Below are positions 35,953 through 45,355 of a stretch of 64,000 bases of DNA, piece by piece. Origin of the DNA: Paraclostridium tenue (GTDB lineage Bacteria; Bacillota; Clostridia; Peptostreptococcales; Peptostreptococcaceae); contig NZ_JADPFO010000001.1 of the NCBI RefSeq assembly GCF_015668515.1, positions 1,576,823 through 1,640,822 of the forward strand. Direction: 5' to 3'. The translations under genes and the position numbers were made by a program. Under the pieces are notes generated by a model. It was not told the origin of the DNA. It ran no database searches and saw nothing but the letters and a program-made list of their open reading frames with translations. Position 1 is the stretch's first letter, and each line of letters starts with the position of its first letter.

Positions 35953-36134
35953 AAAAAACCTCCGTAAGTTTATTTCATTCTATAAACATAAATATTATTA
36001 TACACGATATACTAAGATGTATCAAAATATAATTACCTATAATATTTGTAAATTAACAATTATTCTATTCAAAACGTTCACATTTTTTGTTAATATAATA
36101 ATTGAGGTAAAAAATTTAAAGAATTTTTAAACTT

Positions 36135-36148
36135 TTTTGTATACAAAA
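36135..36148. promoter_or_regulatory. Perfect palindrome TTTTGTATACAAAA upstream of the flavodiiron gene
   Basis: A 14-base perfect dyad, 35 bases upstream of a TATAAT box (36183-36188) with a poor -35. The position suits a regulator site controlling the flavodiiron gene. The rest of the 273-base divergent gap shows only AT-rich sequence. Confidence 0.4.
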
Positions 36149-36225
36149 TGTTTCAAAGTTTTATTTATGGGTATATTTTAAGTATAATTACGTATTTATT
36201 AACCACGTTTTAGGAGGATTTTCTT

Positions 36226-37419
36226 ATGAAAGAAGCTTTTGAAATTAAAAAAGATATTTATTGGACTGGTGTTATAGATAAAGACTTAAAAATCTTTGAC
36301 ATCATAATGGAAACTGAATTTGGTACAACTTATAATGCTTACTTTATAGATGATGAAAAGAAAGTATTATTTGATACTGTAAAACCAAATTTTAAAGACG
36401 AATTTATTGAAAAATTATCAAAATTAACAAACATAAAGGATTTAGATTATGTTGTTATACATCATACTGAGCCAGATCATGCTGGAAGTTTAAAGTATAT
36501 ACTTGATATAAATCCAGATGTAGAGGTTATTTGTACTAATGCAGCTAAAATGTATTTAGCAGAGCAAGTAAATAGACCTTTTAAATGTCATGTAATAAAA
36601 GATGGTGAAACTTTAAATATAGGTAAAAGAACTTTAAAATTCATATCTGCACCATTTTTACACTGGGCAGACACAATGTTTACTTATATAGAAGAAGATA
36701 AAACTTTACTTACTTGTGATGCTTTTGGATGTCACTTTGCAAGTGTTGACCCTGAAGTTGTAAATAGTGAAGATTATTTAAAATCATCTAAACACTACTT
36801 TGATTGTATAGTTAAACCATTCTCTAAACATGTACTAAAAGCTGTAAATAAAGTTGTAGAATTAGGATTAGATTTTGATACTATATTAACTTCTCATGGT
36901 CCTATATTATCACTTGACCCTATGGCTCAAGTTAAAAGATATGTAGATTGGTCTACTGAAACAGTTAACTCTACTAATCAAGATCAAGTAGCTATATTAT
37001 TCTTATCAGCTTATACTAATACTAAAGTTATGGCCGAAAAAATATATGATGGTATAGTATCTACTGGTGAATCTGCAGCTTTATATGATATAGAAAATAT
37101 GGATTTAGCAGAACTTCACGACGTTATGGTTATGTCAAAAGGTATACTATTTGGTTCTCCAACAATAAATAGAACTATGGTTAAACCTATGTGGGATGCA
37201 TTTTCTTTAATAGATCCTATGGCTAACCAAGGTAAGTTTGCTGGAGTATTTGGTTCTTATGGATGGAGTGGTGAAGGTATAACAATGGCTGAGATGCTTG
37301 TTAAGAGCATGGGATTCAAAATGCCTGTTGAAACACTTAAGAAAAAATTCTTCCCAAGTGATGAAACATTACAAGAATGCTTTGATTTCGGTGTAAAATT
37401 CGCTGAAGCAATTAAATAA
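36226..37419 (+). CDS. fprA: FprA-type flavodiiron protein
   Basis: A 397-residue A-type flavoprotein that reduces oxygen to water and/or nitric oxide to nitrous oxide, protecting anaerobes. The N-terminal beta-lactamase-like di-iron domain has the ligand set HxExDH (His80, Glu82, Asp84, His85), then HWADTMFTY and the HGP end of the domain. Residues from about 255 form a flavodoxin domain (VAILFLSAYTNTKVMAEKIY). No rubredoxin fusion is present. AGGAGG lies upstream. Confidence 0.93.
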   Translation: MKEAFEIKKDIYWTGVIDKDLKIFDIIMETEFGTTYNAYFIDDEKKVLFDTVKPNFKDEFIEKLSKLTNIKDLDYVVIHHTEPDHAGSLKYILDINPDVEVICTNAAKMYLAEQVNRPFKCHVIKDGETLNIGKRTLKFISAPFLHWADTMFTYIEEDKTLLTCDAFGCHFASVDPEVVNSEDYLKSSKHYFDCIVKPFSKHVLKAVNKVVELGLDFDTILTSHGPILSLDPMAQVKRYVDWSTETVNSTNQDQVAILFLSAYTNTKVMAEKIYDGIVSTGESAALYDIENMDLAELHDVMVMSKGILFGSPTINRTMVKPMWDAFSLIDPMANQGKFAGVFGSYGWSGEGITMAEMLVKSMGFKMPVETLKKKFFPSDETLQECFDFGVKFAEAIK

Positions 37420-37433
37420 ATATAAATAAAAAA

Positions 37434-37453
37434 GCTATCTCTAATGAGATAGC
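37434..37453. terminator. Bidirectional terminator between fprA and mgsA
   Basis: GCTATCTC-TAAT-GAGATAGC between A and T runs, between convergent stops. Confidence 0.9.
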
Positions 37454-37461
37454 TTTTTTAT

Positions 37462-37875
37462 TTATACACGTTGAGTTTTAGTCTTTCTAATTTCCCTCCA
37501 AGAAAGTTCTCCTCTGTCTAATGCCTTAATAAAAATTTCTGCTGAAGCAAGATTTGTAGCAATAGGTACATGATATACATCACAAAGTCTAATTAATGCT
37601 TGTATATCTGGTTCATGAGCTTGAGCTGTCATTGGATCTCTTAGAAAAATTACCAAGTCAATTTCTTGAGAAACGACTAAAGAACCAATTTGTTGGTCTC
37701 CCCCAAGTGGTCCAGATGCCAATCTTTTAATTTTAAGTTTTGTTTCATCTTCAATTCTTTTTCCAGTAGTTCCAGTTGCATATAACCCATAGTTTTTAAG
37801 TATATGCTCATAGCCTATACAAAATCCAACCATAGTATTTTTCATTTCATCATGTGCTATTAATGCTATATTCAT
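37462..37875 (-). CDS. mgsA: Methylglyoxal synthase
   Basis: A 137-residue enzyme turning dihydroxyacetone phosphate into methylglyoxal. Family motifs are [10 protein letters not shown] at the start, [20 protein letters not shown] and the catalytic Asp/His region [14 protein letters not shown]. It follows rodA by 19 bases and is likely co-transcribed with it. The pairing is seen in related clostridia as I recall. Confidence 0.95.
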   Translation of the reverse strand: MNIALIAHDEMKNTMVGFCIGYEHILKNYGLYATGTTGKRIEDETKLKIKRLASGPLGGDQQIGSLVVSQEIDLVIFLRDPMTAQAHEPDIQALIRLCDVYHVPIATNLASAEIFIKALDRGELSWREIRKTKTQRV

Positions 37876-37894
37876 TTAAGTCACCCCTAATATA

Positions 37895-39013
37895 TTAGAA
37901 ATTTATTTTCTTTCTTCTCATACCTACATTTAAAACTAATCCTAAGTTAGCTAATGATGTCATCAATGAACTTCCTCCATAACTAACAAACGGAAGAGTT
38001 ACTCCTGTAACTGGTATAGCAGCTACAGTCATTCCTATATTTTGTATGATTTGATATGCAAACATACTCATTACTCCAATTATAATCAAGGTTCCATAAA
38101 AATCTTTAGCTTCTCGTGCCATAGAAATCATTCTTATTAAAAATAATGCATAAAGAACCATTATAACAAGCATTCCTACAAGACCTAGTTCTTCACCTAT
38201 AACAGCAAATATAAAGTCACTGTCTTGAACAGGTAAGAAGTCATTTTGATTTTGAGTACCTTCATATAATCCTTTACCTGTTAGTCCACCTGATCCTATA
38301 GCTATCATAGATTGCATAACTTGATAGTTACCAGGCAATGAAACATTTTCTGGATTTAAAAATGCATCTATTCTTATTCTTTGGTGATTTGCCATAAGCA
38401 TATACATCAAAGGCATAGCTACAACTATTACTATAATAGTATTTCTTATTATTTTACTATTAAGTCCTGCTGTAAATAACATTCCTCCTATTATGCAGCA
38501 AAATACTATTGCAGTACCTAAATCTGGTTGTATAAGTAATAATAATATTATAGGTGCTGCATATAATCCAAGTGGAATTAAATCCTTTATAGTATTTAAT
38601 TTCCCCTTTTTTTCTTCAACTAACTTTGCATAACTTAGTATAAATGTTAATTTAACAAGTTCAGATGTTTGAAAATCAAGAGGACCAAGGTTAAGCCAAG
38701 ATCTAGCTCCACCCATATCCTTACCAAGTCCAGGTATCCATACTAGTAAAAGTAATATTATACTAACTATATATAATCCTTTATAATGCTTTCCTAAAAA
38801 ATTGTAATCAAACAATAATATAACTATTACAAGTGCCATTCCTACAATAAAAGCTATACCTTGCTTAATTATTTGTAAATAACTTCCCCCTGTAGTCGCG
38901 TGAGTAGCACTACTTAATATCATAAGCCCAAAAGCAAATATACATGTAACTATAGTTATAAGTTTCCAATCAAGTTCCTTTATTAATTTAAATTTCGATT
39001 TATAATCAAACAC
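37895..39013 (-). CDS. rodA: Rod-shape-determining protein RodA (SEDS glycosyltransferase)
   Basis: A 372-residue SEDS-family peptidoglycan polymerase with about ten transmembrane helices. Family motifs include LGKDMGGARSWLNLGPLDFQTSELVKL, GKGLYEGTQNQNDFLPVQDSDFIFAVIGEELGLVG and GVTLPFVSYGGSSLM. The start is a GTG with GGTGATG upstream. RodA works with the class B PBP2 (mrdA), encoded 2 kb upstream on the same strand, though the min genes and a terminator intervene. Confidence 0.94.
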   Translation of the reverse strand: MFDYKSKFKLIKELDWKLITIVTCIFAFGLMILSSATHATTGGSYLQIIKQGIAFIVGMALVIVILLFDYNFLGKHYKGLYIVSIILLLLVWIPGLGKDMGGARSWLNLGPLDFQTSELVKLTFILSYAKLVEEKKGKLNTIKDLIPLGLYAAPIILLLLIQPDLGTAIVFCCIIGGMLFTAGLNSKIIRNTIIVIVVAMPLMYMLMANHQRIRIDAFLNPENVSLPGNYQVMQSMIAIGSGGLTGKGLYEGTQNQNDFLPVQDSDFIFAVIGEELGLVGMLVIMVLYALFLIRMISMAREAKDFYGTLIIIGVMSMFAYQIIQNIGMTVAAIPVTGVTLPFVSYGGSSLMTSLANLGLVLNVGMRRKKINF

Positions 39014-39072
39014 TTCATCACCATCTTTCTTATTAAGGCCATACCTAAGTCGTATAATTTTGTATTAATACA

Positions 39073-39105
39073 AAAAGGGGCTTGGCTAATACGCCTCCCC
39101 CTTTT
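39073..39105 (-). terminator. Terminator after minE
   Basis: In minus-strand RNA, AAAAGGGG / CCCCTTTT with a nested GGC/GCC pairing, then UUUUUG. It overlaps the minE stop codon and closes the mre-min operon. Confidence 0.75.
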
Positions 39106-39388
39106 ACCTACTTCTTTCTTTTATATTCTTTAATGGTATATTAGCAACTAATGCTGATACCGGACCATCTTCTTCATCACTTCTAGATTTAGCCATCTTT
39201 ATTTCCAATCCGTCTTCTTCTATCTCAGCATAATTTGCAATAACTTTTAATATATCTGATTTAATCAGATCTAGAAGTTGTGGAGAACAGTCTATTCTAT
39301 CATGTACTAAAACTAATTTAAGCCTTTCTTTAGCCACATTTTTACTAGTTTTAGACTCATTAGAAAATATCTTAAACAAATCTAACAT
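39104..39388 (-). CDS. minE: Cell division topological specificity factor MinE
   Basis: A 94-residue protein. The anti-MinCD helix lies in AKERLKLVLVHDRIDCSPQ and the topological specificity domain follows (LKSDILKVIANYAEIEEDGLEIKM region). MinE displaces MinD from the membrane and makes the Min system oscillate, so this organism uses MinCDE rather than the DivIVA-MinJ version of Bacillus. It is last gene of minCDE. Confidence 0.95.
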   Translation of the reverse strand: MLDLFKIFSNESKTSKNVAKERLKLVLVHDRIDCSPQLLDLIKSDILKVIANYAEIEEDGLEIKMAKSRSDEEDGPVSALVANIPLKNIKERSR

Positions 39389-39405
39389 AAGTATATCCCC
39401 CTTTA

Positions 39406-40203
39406 TTACTTAGCCATTCCAAACATCTTCTTAATCTTAGTTAATATATTAGTTTCATTTTCTATTTGCATTAGAGGTATATCTTCTCCAAGTATTCTCT
39501 TAGCAATATTTTTATATGCTTGACCTGCATTTGATCTTGAATCTAATATAGCTGGCTCACCTTTATTTGTAGAAACAATTATACTTTCATCATCAGGAAC
39601 TAACCCAATTAAATCTATAGCAAGTATCTCAACTATATCTTGCTTGTCCATCATATCTCCACGTTTAACCATTTCATTTCTAATTCTATTTATAACTAAA
39701 CGTATATCTTTAACTTCATTAGCTTCTAGTAATCCTATTATTCTATCTGCATCTCTAACAGCAGATATTTCAGGATTAGTTACAACTATAGCTCTGTCAG
39801 CTCCTGCTACAGCATTTTTAAATCCTTGTTCAATCCCTGCAGGGCAATCTATTATTATATAATCAAATGACTCTCTTAATTTATCACATAAATTTTTCAT
39901 TTGTTCTACAGAAATTGCATTTTTATCTCTAGTTTGTGCTGCTGGTAATAAGTATAAATTGTCAAATCTTTTATCTTTTATTAGAGCTTGTTTTAATCTA
40001 CAAGTTCCTTCTACAACATCAACAATATCATATACTATTCTATTTTCTAGTCCCATAACAACATCTAAATTTCTAAGACCTATATCTGCATCCACTACAA
40101 CAGTTTTTTTATTTTCTAAACTTAAGGCCGTTCCTAAATTTGCTGTTGTTGTAGTTTTTCCAACTCCACCTTTTCCTGATGTTATAACTATAACTTCACT
40201 CAT
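39406..40203 (-). CDS. minD: Septum site-determining ATPase MinD
   Basis: A 265-residue ATPase with deviant Walker A GKGGVGKTTTTANLG near residues 10-24. Other motifs are DADIGLRNLDVVMGLE and IIDCPAGIEQGF. The C-terminal amphipathic membrane-targeting helix is LTKIKKMFGMAK. It recruits MinC to the membrane. It lies 26 bases downstream of minC. Confidence 0.97.
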   Translation of the reverse strand: MSEVIVITSGKGGVGKTTTTANLGTALSLENKKTVVVDADIGLRNLDVVMGLENRIVYDIVDVVEGTCRLKQALIKDKRFDNLYLLPAAQTRDKNAISVEQMKNLCDKLRESFDYIIIDCPAGIEQGFKNAVAGADRAIVVTNPEISAVRDADRIIGLLEANEVKDIRLVINRIRNEMVKRGDMMDKQDIVEILAIDLIGLVPDDESIIVSTNKGEPAILDSRSNAGQAYKNIAKRILGEDIPLMQIENETNILTKIKKMFGMAK

Positions 40204-40229
40204 AGTACTACCCCCTCCTACTCAATAAT

Positions 40230-40904
40230 TTATTTATTTTTTGGCAAATAATTTTCTATAACAATCATTTCATTACTTGTAAATGCTATTTCTGGATTTA
40301 TATCATCACTTTTCATATATTCTTCATCTGGAGCTTCTGCTATATAGTTAGCTATTTTTAAAACCATAGGATTTAAATTATTAGCAACTATATAAGCATT
40401 TTTATTTCCTTTTGCTCCTGCATGTATAAATCCTTCTACTTTGCCCATAACAACTACATTACCATATGAAACCACTTTAGCTCCAGGTTTTATATTTCCC
40501 ATTACAACTACACTTCCTGTTGCCATAACCTTACAGCCCGGCTTCATATCAGTCATAACAACTACATCTCCTTCAAATTCAACATTATCTCCAGAACGCA
40601 TATTGTTTATATACTTAGTTTCATAAACTCCAAATGGTACCTGAATTTCTTCCTCTATAAATTCAATATCAAATCTAGAGGTTATGTCTTCTTTAAGTTG
40701 AAGTAATTGTATATCGCTTAAATGATTATAATTTATAGAGTAAATTTTAGCTCCATTGAAAAAACCTACAGAGGATTCTATTTTATCTATTATGCTTTGT
40801 CTTATTTCTTCAAAAGAAGCTTTTTTCTTTACATTTACAACTATGCCTCTTTTATTTCCTTTGAACTCTATTAGTTCTTCATTGGTTGCTGCTTTAAAAG
40901 ACAT
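40230..40904 (-). CDS. minC: Septum site-determining protein MinC
   Basis: A 224-residue FtsZ assembly inhibitor. An N-terminal alpha/beta domain (1-105) is followed by the beta-helix domain with its repeated GDVVVMG-like turns (VVVMTDMKPGCKVMATGSVVVMGNIKPG region), which binds MinD. It is separated from mrdA by 59 bases without a terminator, so it is probably transcribed with the mre genes. Confidence 0.95.
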   Translation of the reverse strand: MSFKAATNEELIEFKGNKRGIVVNVKKKASFEEIRQSIIDKIESSVGFFNGAKIYSINYNHLSDIQLLQLKEDITSRFDIEFIEEEIQVPFGVYETKYINNMRSGDNVEFEGDVVVMTDMKPGCKVMATGSVVVMGNIKPGAKVVSYGNVVVMGKVEGFIHAGAKGNKNAYIVANNLNPMVLKIANYIAEAPDEEYMKSDDINPEIAFTSNEMIVIENYLPKNK

Positions 40905-40963
40905 TTTATACCTCCAAAGCTCTATCTCATTTTATATATTCTTCAAAAAAACTTCAAATCCTT

Positions 40964-43942
40964 TTATTTTTTTAACTGTGATACAAAATTCATTTCATTA
41001 TCTTCTTTTGATTTTACAAGTTCTGCTTCTTTATTTGAATCTTCAGCTTGATTTTTATTTTCTTTATCTTTTTCCTTATCTTTTGTTAATCCAAAATATT
41101 CACCCATTACTTCTCTTATAGGTAACAAAGCAAGACTACTTGAGTTTCCTTGAGGTAAAACAGTAACTACGGCTATTTCTGGATCATTTGCTGGAGCAAA
41201 TGCTGCCGCCCAGGCAAAAGATGCATAATCTTGTTTGAATCTATCTATATCTTCATCTTTTATCTTAGGATTTAATTCTTTAATTGCTTTTCTTAAATAT
41301 CTAGCTTTTGTGCTTTCGCTATTGTCTGGAACAAATTCTGCTTTATCTTTTTCATCTTTTCCAAATAAGCCTTTACTTTCTTTCTCTTTTTGTTCTTTTT
41401 CAAATTCTTTTTTAGCTTTTTCATCGTCTTCTTTTTTCATCTTATTAGCTAATTTTACAGCTTCATCTTTAGATACTCCATATGAACCTATATGGTCTAA
41501 TAAGTATTTATACTCATCTGCAGTAGGTATTTTACCACTTTTTTCTGCAGTTCCTGTTTTTGCTGCAACCTCAACAGGGAAGTTACCAAATATACTTTTA
41601 CCTGTACCTTGAGTAGAAACAAGTCTCATACCTTTAGTTAAATCTTTAAGTTTTTCACTATTTTTAAATGGTATCTTTTCTACTTTGTTTTCATCTATAT
41701 CTATATTCATATAGTCGCTAGATATAGTTTTATCTACTACAGATGCTTCTACTAAATTCCCTCCATTAGCTATAGCTGCAATATATCTAGCCATCTGAGC
41801 AGGAGTATAAGCATTCTCACCTTGTCCAATCGCTAAGTTGAATGTATCTGCATCAGTCCAGTTACCAAAGTTAAAGTAATTAAATTTAGCTAAATCTGCA
41901 ATTTCAGTAACTTTATCTTCTTTTACATGAAGCTTTTCTAATCTCTTCATAGTTTCTGTTCTTGATGGATTTTCTTTAGTCCAACTTACAATTTCATTTA
42001 TTCTCTTTTTATACTCTTCTGGGTCTTTTGCTTTAGTTATATCAGTAAATGCATCTCTCATAGCTTTATCTAAAGCTAATCTAAGAGAATTTTCAGTGTT
42101 TTTAAGTTTATCAGTTTGGTTGGGAACCTTTCCTTTACTTTCACCAATTTCCTTATCAAGACCTGTATTGTCATTTAAACCAAATAATCTTGCATATTCT
42201 AGTATATCTTTGGCACCAATCTTGACATTAGGATCATTTCCTCCTAACCAGTTTTTACCTGTACCAATTGTATAGAAGTATATATTACAAGACTCTTGTA
42301 ATGCTTTATATAAAGTCGTGTATCCATGATTTCCTCTTCCGTGATGCCATACATAATCGGCAAAAGGTCTTTTTCCCATATAAATTACACCAGTATCATT
42401 TATACCATAATTTGGATTTAGTCCATTATCTAAAGCTGCCATACCAGTTACCATTTTAAATGTAGAACCTGGCTGGAATGCTCCTCTTGTAACTAAGTTA
42501 CTTAAAGGATTTGCACCTAAAACATCATTAGGATTTTTAGGCTTTAATTTTTCATAGTCCTCAGATGATATTCCAGTTGCGAATAAGTTAGGATCATAGT
42601 CTGGATAACTAGACATTGCTAATATGTCTCCAGTTTTAACATCTATAACAACTGTAGCTCCTGATTCCAAATTAGGTGCTGCCTTTCCTGATGCACTATA
42701 ATCTCCAAATTTACTTTTAAAAGTACCTCCACTTCTTCCGGCCTTAACTACTCTAGCCAATGAGTCATCTGATACTTTTTGTAAATCTTTATCTAAGCTA
42801 AGATATACAGTATCTCCTGAAACAGGTGCAGAAGACGCAAGTTCTTTGCTTATTCTTCCTACTGAGTCTACCTCAACTTTTTTGTATCCGTCTTTACCTT
42901 TTAATTTGTCTTCATAAAACTTCTCTATACCCGTCTTTCCGACTACATCATTTTTAGTGTATCCACTTTCTCCATTTTCTTGCTTTTGGGCTAACTCTTG
43001 TTCTGATATTCTACCCATAGTTCCAAGTACATGTGATGCAAGATTCTTATCAGGGTAGTCTCTTACTGGCTCTACTGCTATAGATACTCCTGGTAATTGC
43101 ATAGCCCTTTCTTCTATTTGAGATATGGTATCTTGTGTTATATCTTTTGCTATAGTTACTGGTTTATATTGAACAAAACCTTGAGATTTAAGTAAGTCTC
43201 TTACAATCATTATACTTCTAGCATCATCATTAGATAAATTGCTAGGTATTTTGTAATATTCTCTTACACCTTTAAAAGCATCTTTTGCATTAGTGTTTAT
43301 ATTATCTATTTTATAAGATTTTAACCAGTCTTCTTTATTTCTTTGCTCTGTAAACTTCCAATCTTTTACTAAAATCGGAGGATATATACCTGCTGAATTT
43401 AACTTCTTTTGGATTTCCTCTGGCTTTAAGTCTCTAACAGATGAATCTATTTTATGCTCTTCTATAGCCTTATCCACCATATAATAAAAACTTTGTTTAG
43501 CATTGTAATCTAGTGGAATTTTATTTTCCAATTTAAATTCCCTTATTTTTTTATCAAATGTGTAAAAATATTTTCCATTTTCAACGTATATAGGGAATTC
43601 ATCTAAATATTCTTCCTTATTCTTTTTCAATAAGTTTATTAATTCTAATGAAATTTCATTAGCTCTTGATTTTCCAGATTTATCTTTTTTCTCTATTCCA
43701 TCCTTAGATATATGAACTGTAAAAGAGTTTCTATTTGTAGCTATAGTACGTCCATATCTATCTTTTATTTCACCTCTTGGTGCTTTTACAGGTATTTCTT
43801 TATATGTTTTATTTTTTGCTAATTCATTATAATGCTCATGTTTAAATGTTGTCATATAAGCAATTTTCAAGAAAATTGCACATAATGCCACTACTACTAT
43901 AAACTTGATTATATCAAGCCTATCAAACTTTTTTTTCTCCAT
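40964..43942 (-). CDS. mrdA: Class B penicillin-binding protein 2
   Basis: A 992-residue transpeptidase for lateral wall synthesis, much longer than the roughly 630 residues of E. coli PBP2. An N-terminal helix (11-30) is followed by the dimerisation and pedestal region. The active site has SxxK at Ser493-Lys496 (QPGSTFK), SxN at Ser551-Cys552-Asn553 and KTG in AAKTGTAEKSG. Extra length comes from inserts, including a Lys/Glu-rich charged segment shortly after KTG and a hydrophilic tail. Asp529, His533, His539 and Cys552 could bind zinc. It partners RodA. Confidence 0.95.
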   Translation of the reverse strand: MEKKKFDRLDIIKFIVVVALCAIFLKIAYMTTFKHEHYNELAKNKTYKEIPVKAPRGEIKDRYGRTIATNRNSFTVHISKDGIEKKDKSGKSRANEISLELINLLKKNKEEYLDEFPIYVENGKYFYTFDKKIREFKLENKIPLDYNAKQSFYYMVDKAIEEHKIDSSVRDLKPEEIQKKLNSAGIYPPILVKDWKFTEQRNKEDWLKSYKIDNINTNAKDAFKGVREYYKIPSNLSNDDARSIMIVRDLLKSQGFVQYKPVTIAKDITQDTISQIEERAMQLPGVSIAVEPVRDYPDKNLASHVLGTMGRISEQELAQKQENGESGYTKNDVVGKTGIEKFYEDKLKGKDGYKKVEVDSVGRISKELASSAPVSGDTVYLSLDKDLQKVSDDSLARVVKAGRSGGTFKSKFGDYSASGKAAPNLESGATVVIDVKTGDILAMSSYPDYDPNLFATGISSEDYEKLKPKNPNDVLGANPLSNLVTRGAFQPGSTFKMVTGMAALDNGLNPNYGINDTGVIYMGKRPFADYVWHHGRGNHGYTTLYKALQESCNIYFYTIGTGKNWLGGNDPNVKIGAKDILEYARLFGLNDNTGLDKEIGESKGKVPNQTDKLKNTENSLRLALDKAMRDAFTDITKAKDPEEYKKRINEIVSWTKENPSRTETMKRLEKLHVKEDKVTEIADLAKFNYFNFGNWTDADTFNLAIGQGENAYTPAQMARYIAAIANGGNLVEASVVDKTISSDYMNIDIDENKVEKIPFKNSEKLKDLTKGMRLVSTQGTGKSIFGNFPVEVAAKTGTAEKSGKIPTADEYKYLLDHIGSYGVSKDEAVKLANKMKKEDDEKAKKEFEKEQKEKESKGLFGKDEKDKAEFVPDNSESTKARYLRKAIKELNPKIKDEDIDRFKQDYASFAWAAAFAPANDPEIAVVTVLPQGNSSSLALLPIREVMGEYFGLTKDKEKDKENKNQAEDSNKEAELVKSKEDNEMNFVSQLKK

Positions 43943-43952
43943 TTAATCACCA

Positions 43953-44441
43953 CTAATCTTTTTTTAGTTTAAGGATTGAGTCCTTAAATACAAAATAAAA
44001 AATTAAACTTCCTATACTATTAACAAGTGGTATTGTGCAGATACCTTTTATAAAAATAGTTAAGATATCATATGTTTGATATACGCTTCCTAAAAGAATT
44101 ATATTTACAATAGAATCTATTAAACTTGATATAAAAACTAAAGCAAAAATAGTTATATAACTATTTTTATATATTTTATCTTTTAGATTACTTATTCCAT
44201 ATGCTACTACAGCTAATACTAATGCATTAACTCCAAATAAACTACCCATAGCGATATCTTTAACAAAACCTAGGAGTATTGCTAAAATACTTGCTTCTAC
44301 ATCCTCTAAATATAATGATATTATAGTTATATAGATAAGAAGAAGGTTAATGCTAACCCCTAAGAAATCTACGTAGTTAGTTATACTTCCTTCTATTATA
44401 ACTATTAAAATACCTATAAGAAAAAGTAATATTCTTTTCAT
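43953..44441 (-). CDS. mreD: Rod shape-determining protein MreD
   Basis: A 162-residue integral membrane protein with five or so hydrophobic helices and the family pattern FVKDIAMGSLFGVNAL. It links MreC to the elongation complex. It sits 11 bases before mrdA and 14 bases after mreC in a tight operon. Confidence 0.92.
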   Translation of the reverse strand: MKRILLFLIGILIVIIEGSITNYVDFLGVSINLLLIYITIISLYLEDVEASILAILLGFVKDIAMGSLFGVNALVLAVVAYGISNLKDKIYKNSYITIFALVFISSLIDSIVNIILLGSVYQTYDILTIFIKGICTIPLVNSIGSLIFYFVFKDSILKLKKD

Positions 44442-44455
44442 TTGTAGTTCTCCTT

Positions 44456-45337
44456 TTAATTTATATTTCTTGGTTCAATAACTACAACATCATCAACGTC
44501 TTTGAAATTAACGTATGGCTTTACAACTACGTATTTTAAGCCTTTGTTTTTATCATCAACAACTTTTTCTATTTCTCCTATAGGTATTGACTTAGGATAT
44601 ATTCCTAAACCAGATGTCACTAAAACATCACCAGGAAGTACATCATAAGAAGTCTTAAACATATATCCTTCTAATAAACCTTTTGCTTTATAATTTTCAT
44701 CTTCATTTGCACCTTGGCTTATTACACCTTTAAATTCTTTATTTTTTAGTAATTGGAAACTAACTGACGATTTAGTATCTAATAAAGATATTGCTTTACT
44801 GTAATGATTTGAAACCTCAGTAACAATTCCTACTAATCCTTTTCCATTCATCACAATACTATTTTTTTTGACACCTTCGTCTTTTCCAGCACCTATTACG
44901 AAAGATGTATACCAATTTCCATCATTTTTGCTTACAACTTCAGTGCTAATCATAGTATCTTTGTAATCTTCTTCTATAAATTTCAAAGATTTTTTTAAGC
45001 TTTGTAATGATTGTGCACTTTGTGCATCTTCTTTTAATTCAATTATTTCTTTTTTTAAATTTTCATTTTCTTTTTCTAATTGTTTTACTTTTTTGGCATT
45101 TTCCTTAAATTTAAATATATTTCCTGTACCTTCTTTTATAAATGTAAATCCATTATTTAAACTACCTTCTATTGAAGATATTGTATTTAAGATAAATCCA
45201 TTTTTTGCAAAACTATCTTTTGAATATCTGCCGATTGACATTCCTACAATTCCAATTAAAGTGATAGCAACTCCTATAGTTGCTATCACTTTAACATTGT
45301 ATTTTTTATTATTTTTTTTATTTTTACCTAGTTTCAC
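44456..45337 (-). CDS. mreC: Rod shape-determining protein MreC
   Basis: A 293-residue extracytoplasmic scaffold protein. A Lys-rich cytoplasmic start is followed by one transmembrane helix (about 17-36). A coiled coil spans roughly 75-110 (KKVKQLEKENENLKKEIIEL), then the beta-barrel domain with DGNWYTSFVIGAGKDEGVKKN and VVTSGLGIYPKSIPIGEI-like turns. It couples MreB and PBP2 outside the membrane. Confidence 0.94.
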   Translation of the reverse strand: MKLGKNKKNNKKYNVKVIATIGVAITLIGIVGMSIGRYSKDSFAKNGFILNTISSIEGSLNNGFTFIKEGTGNIFKFKENAKKVKQLEKENENLKKEIIELKEDAQSAQSLQSLKKSLKFIEEDYKDTMISTEVVSKNDGNWYTSFVIGAGKDEGVKKNSIVMNGKGLVGIVTEVSNHYSKAISLLDTKSSVSFQLLKNKEFKGVISQGANEDENYKAKGLLEGYMFKTSYDVLPGDVLVTSGLGIYPKSIPIGEIEKVVDDKNKGLKYVVVKPYVNFKDVDDVVVIEPRNIN

Positions 45338-45355
45338 CCTATCACCAACTTTAAA

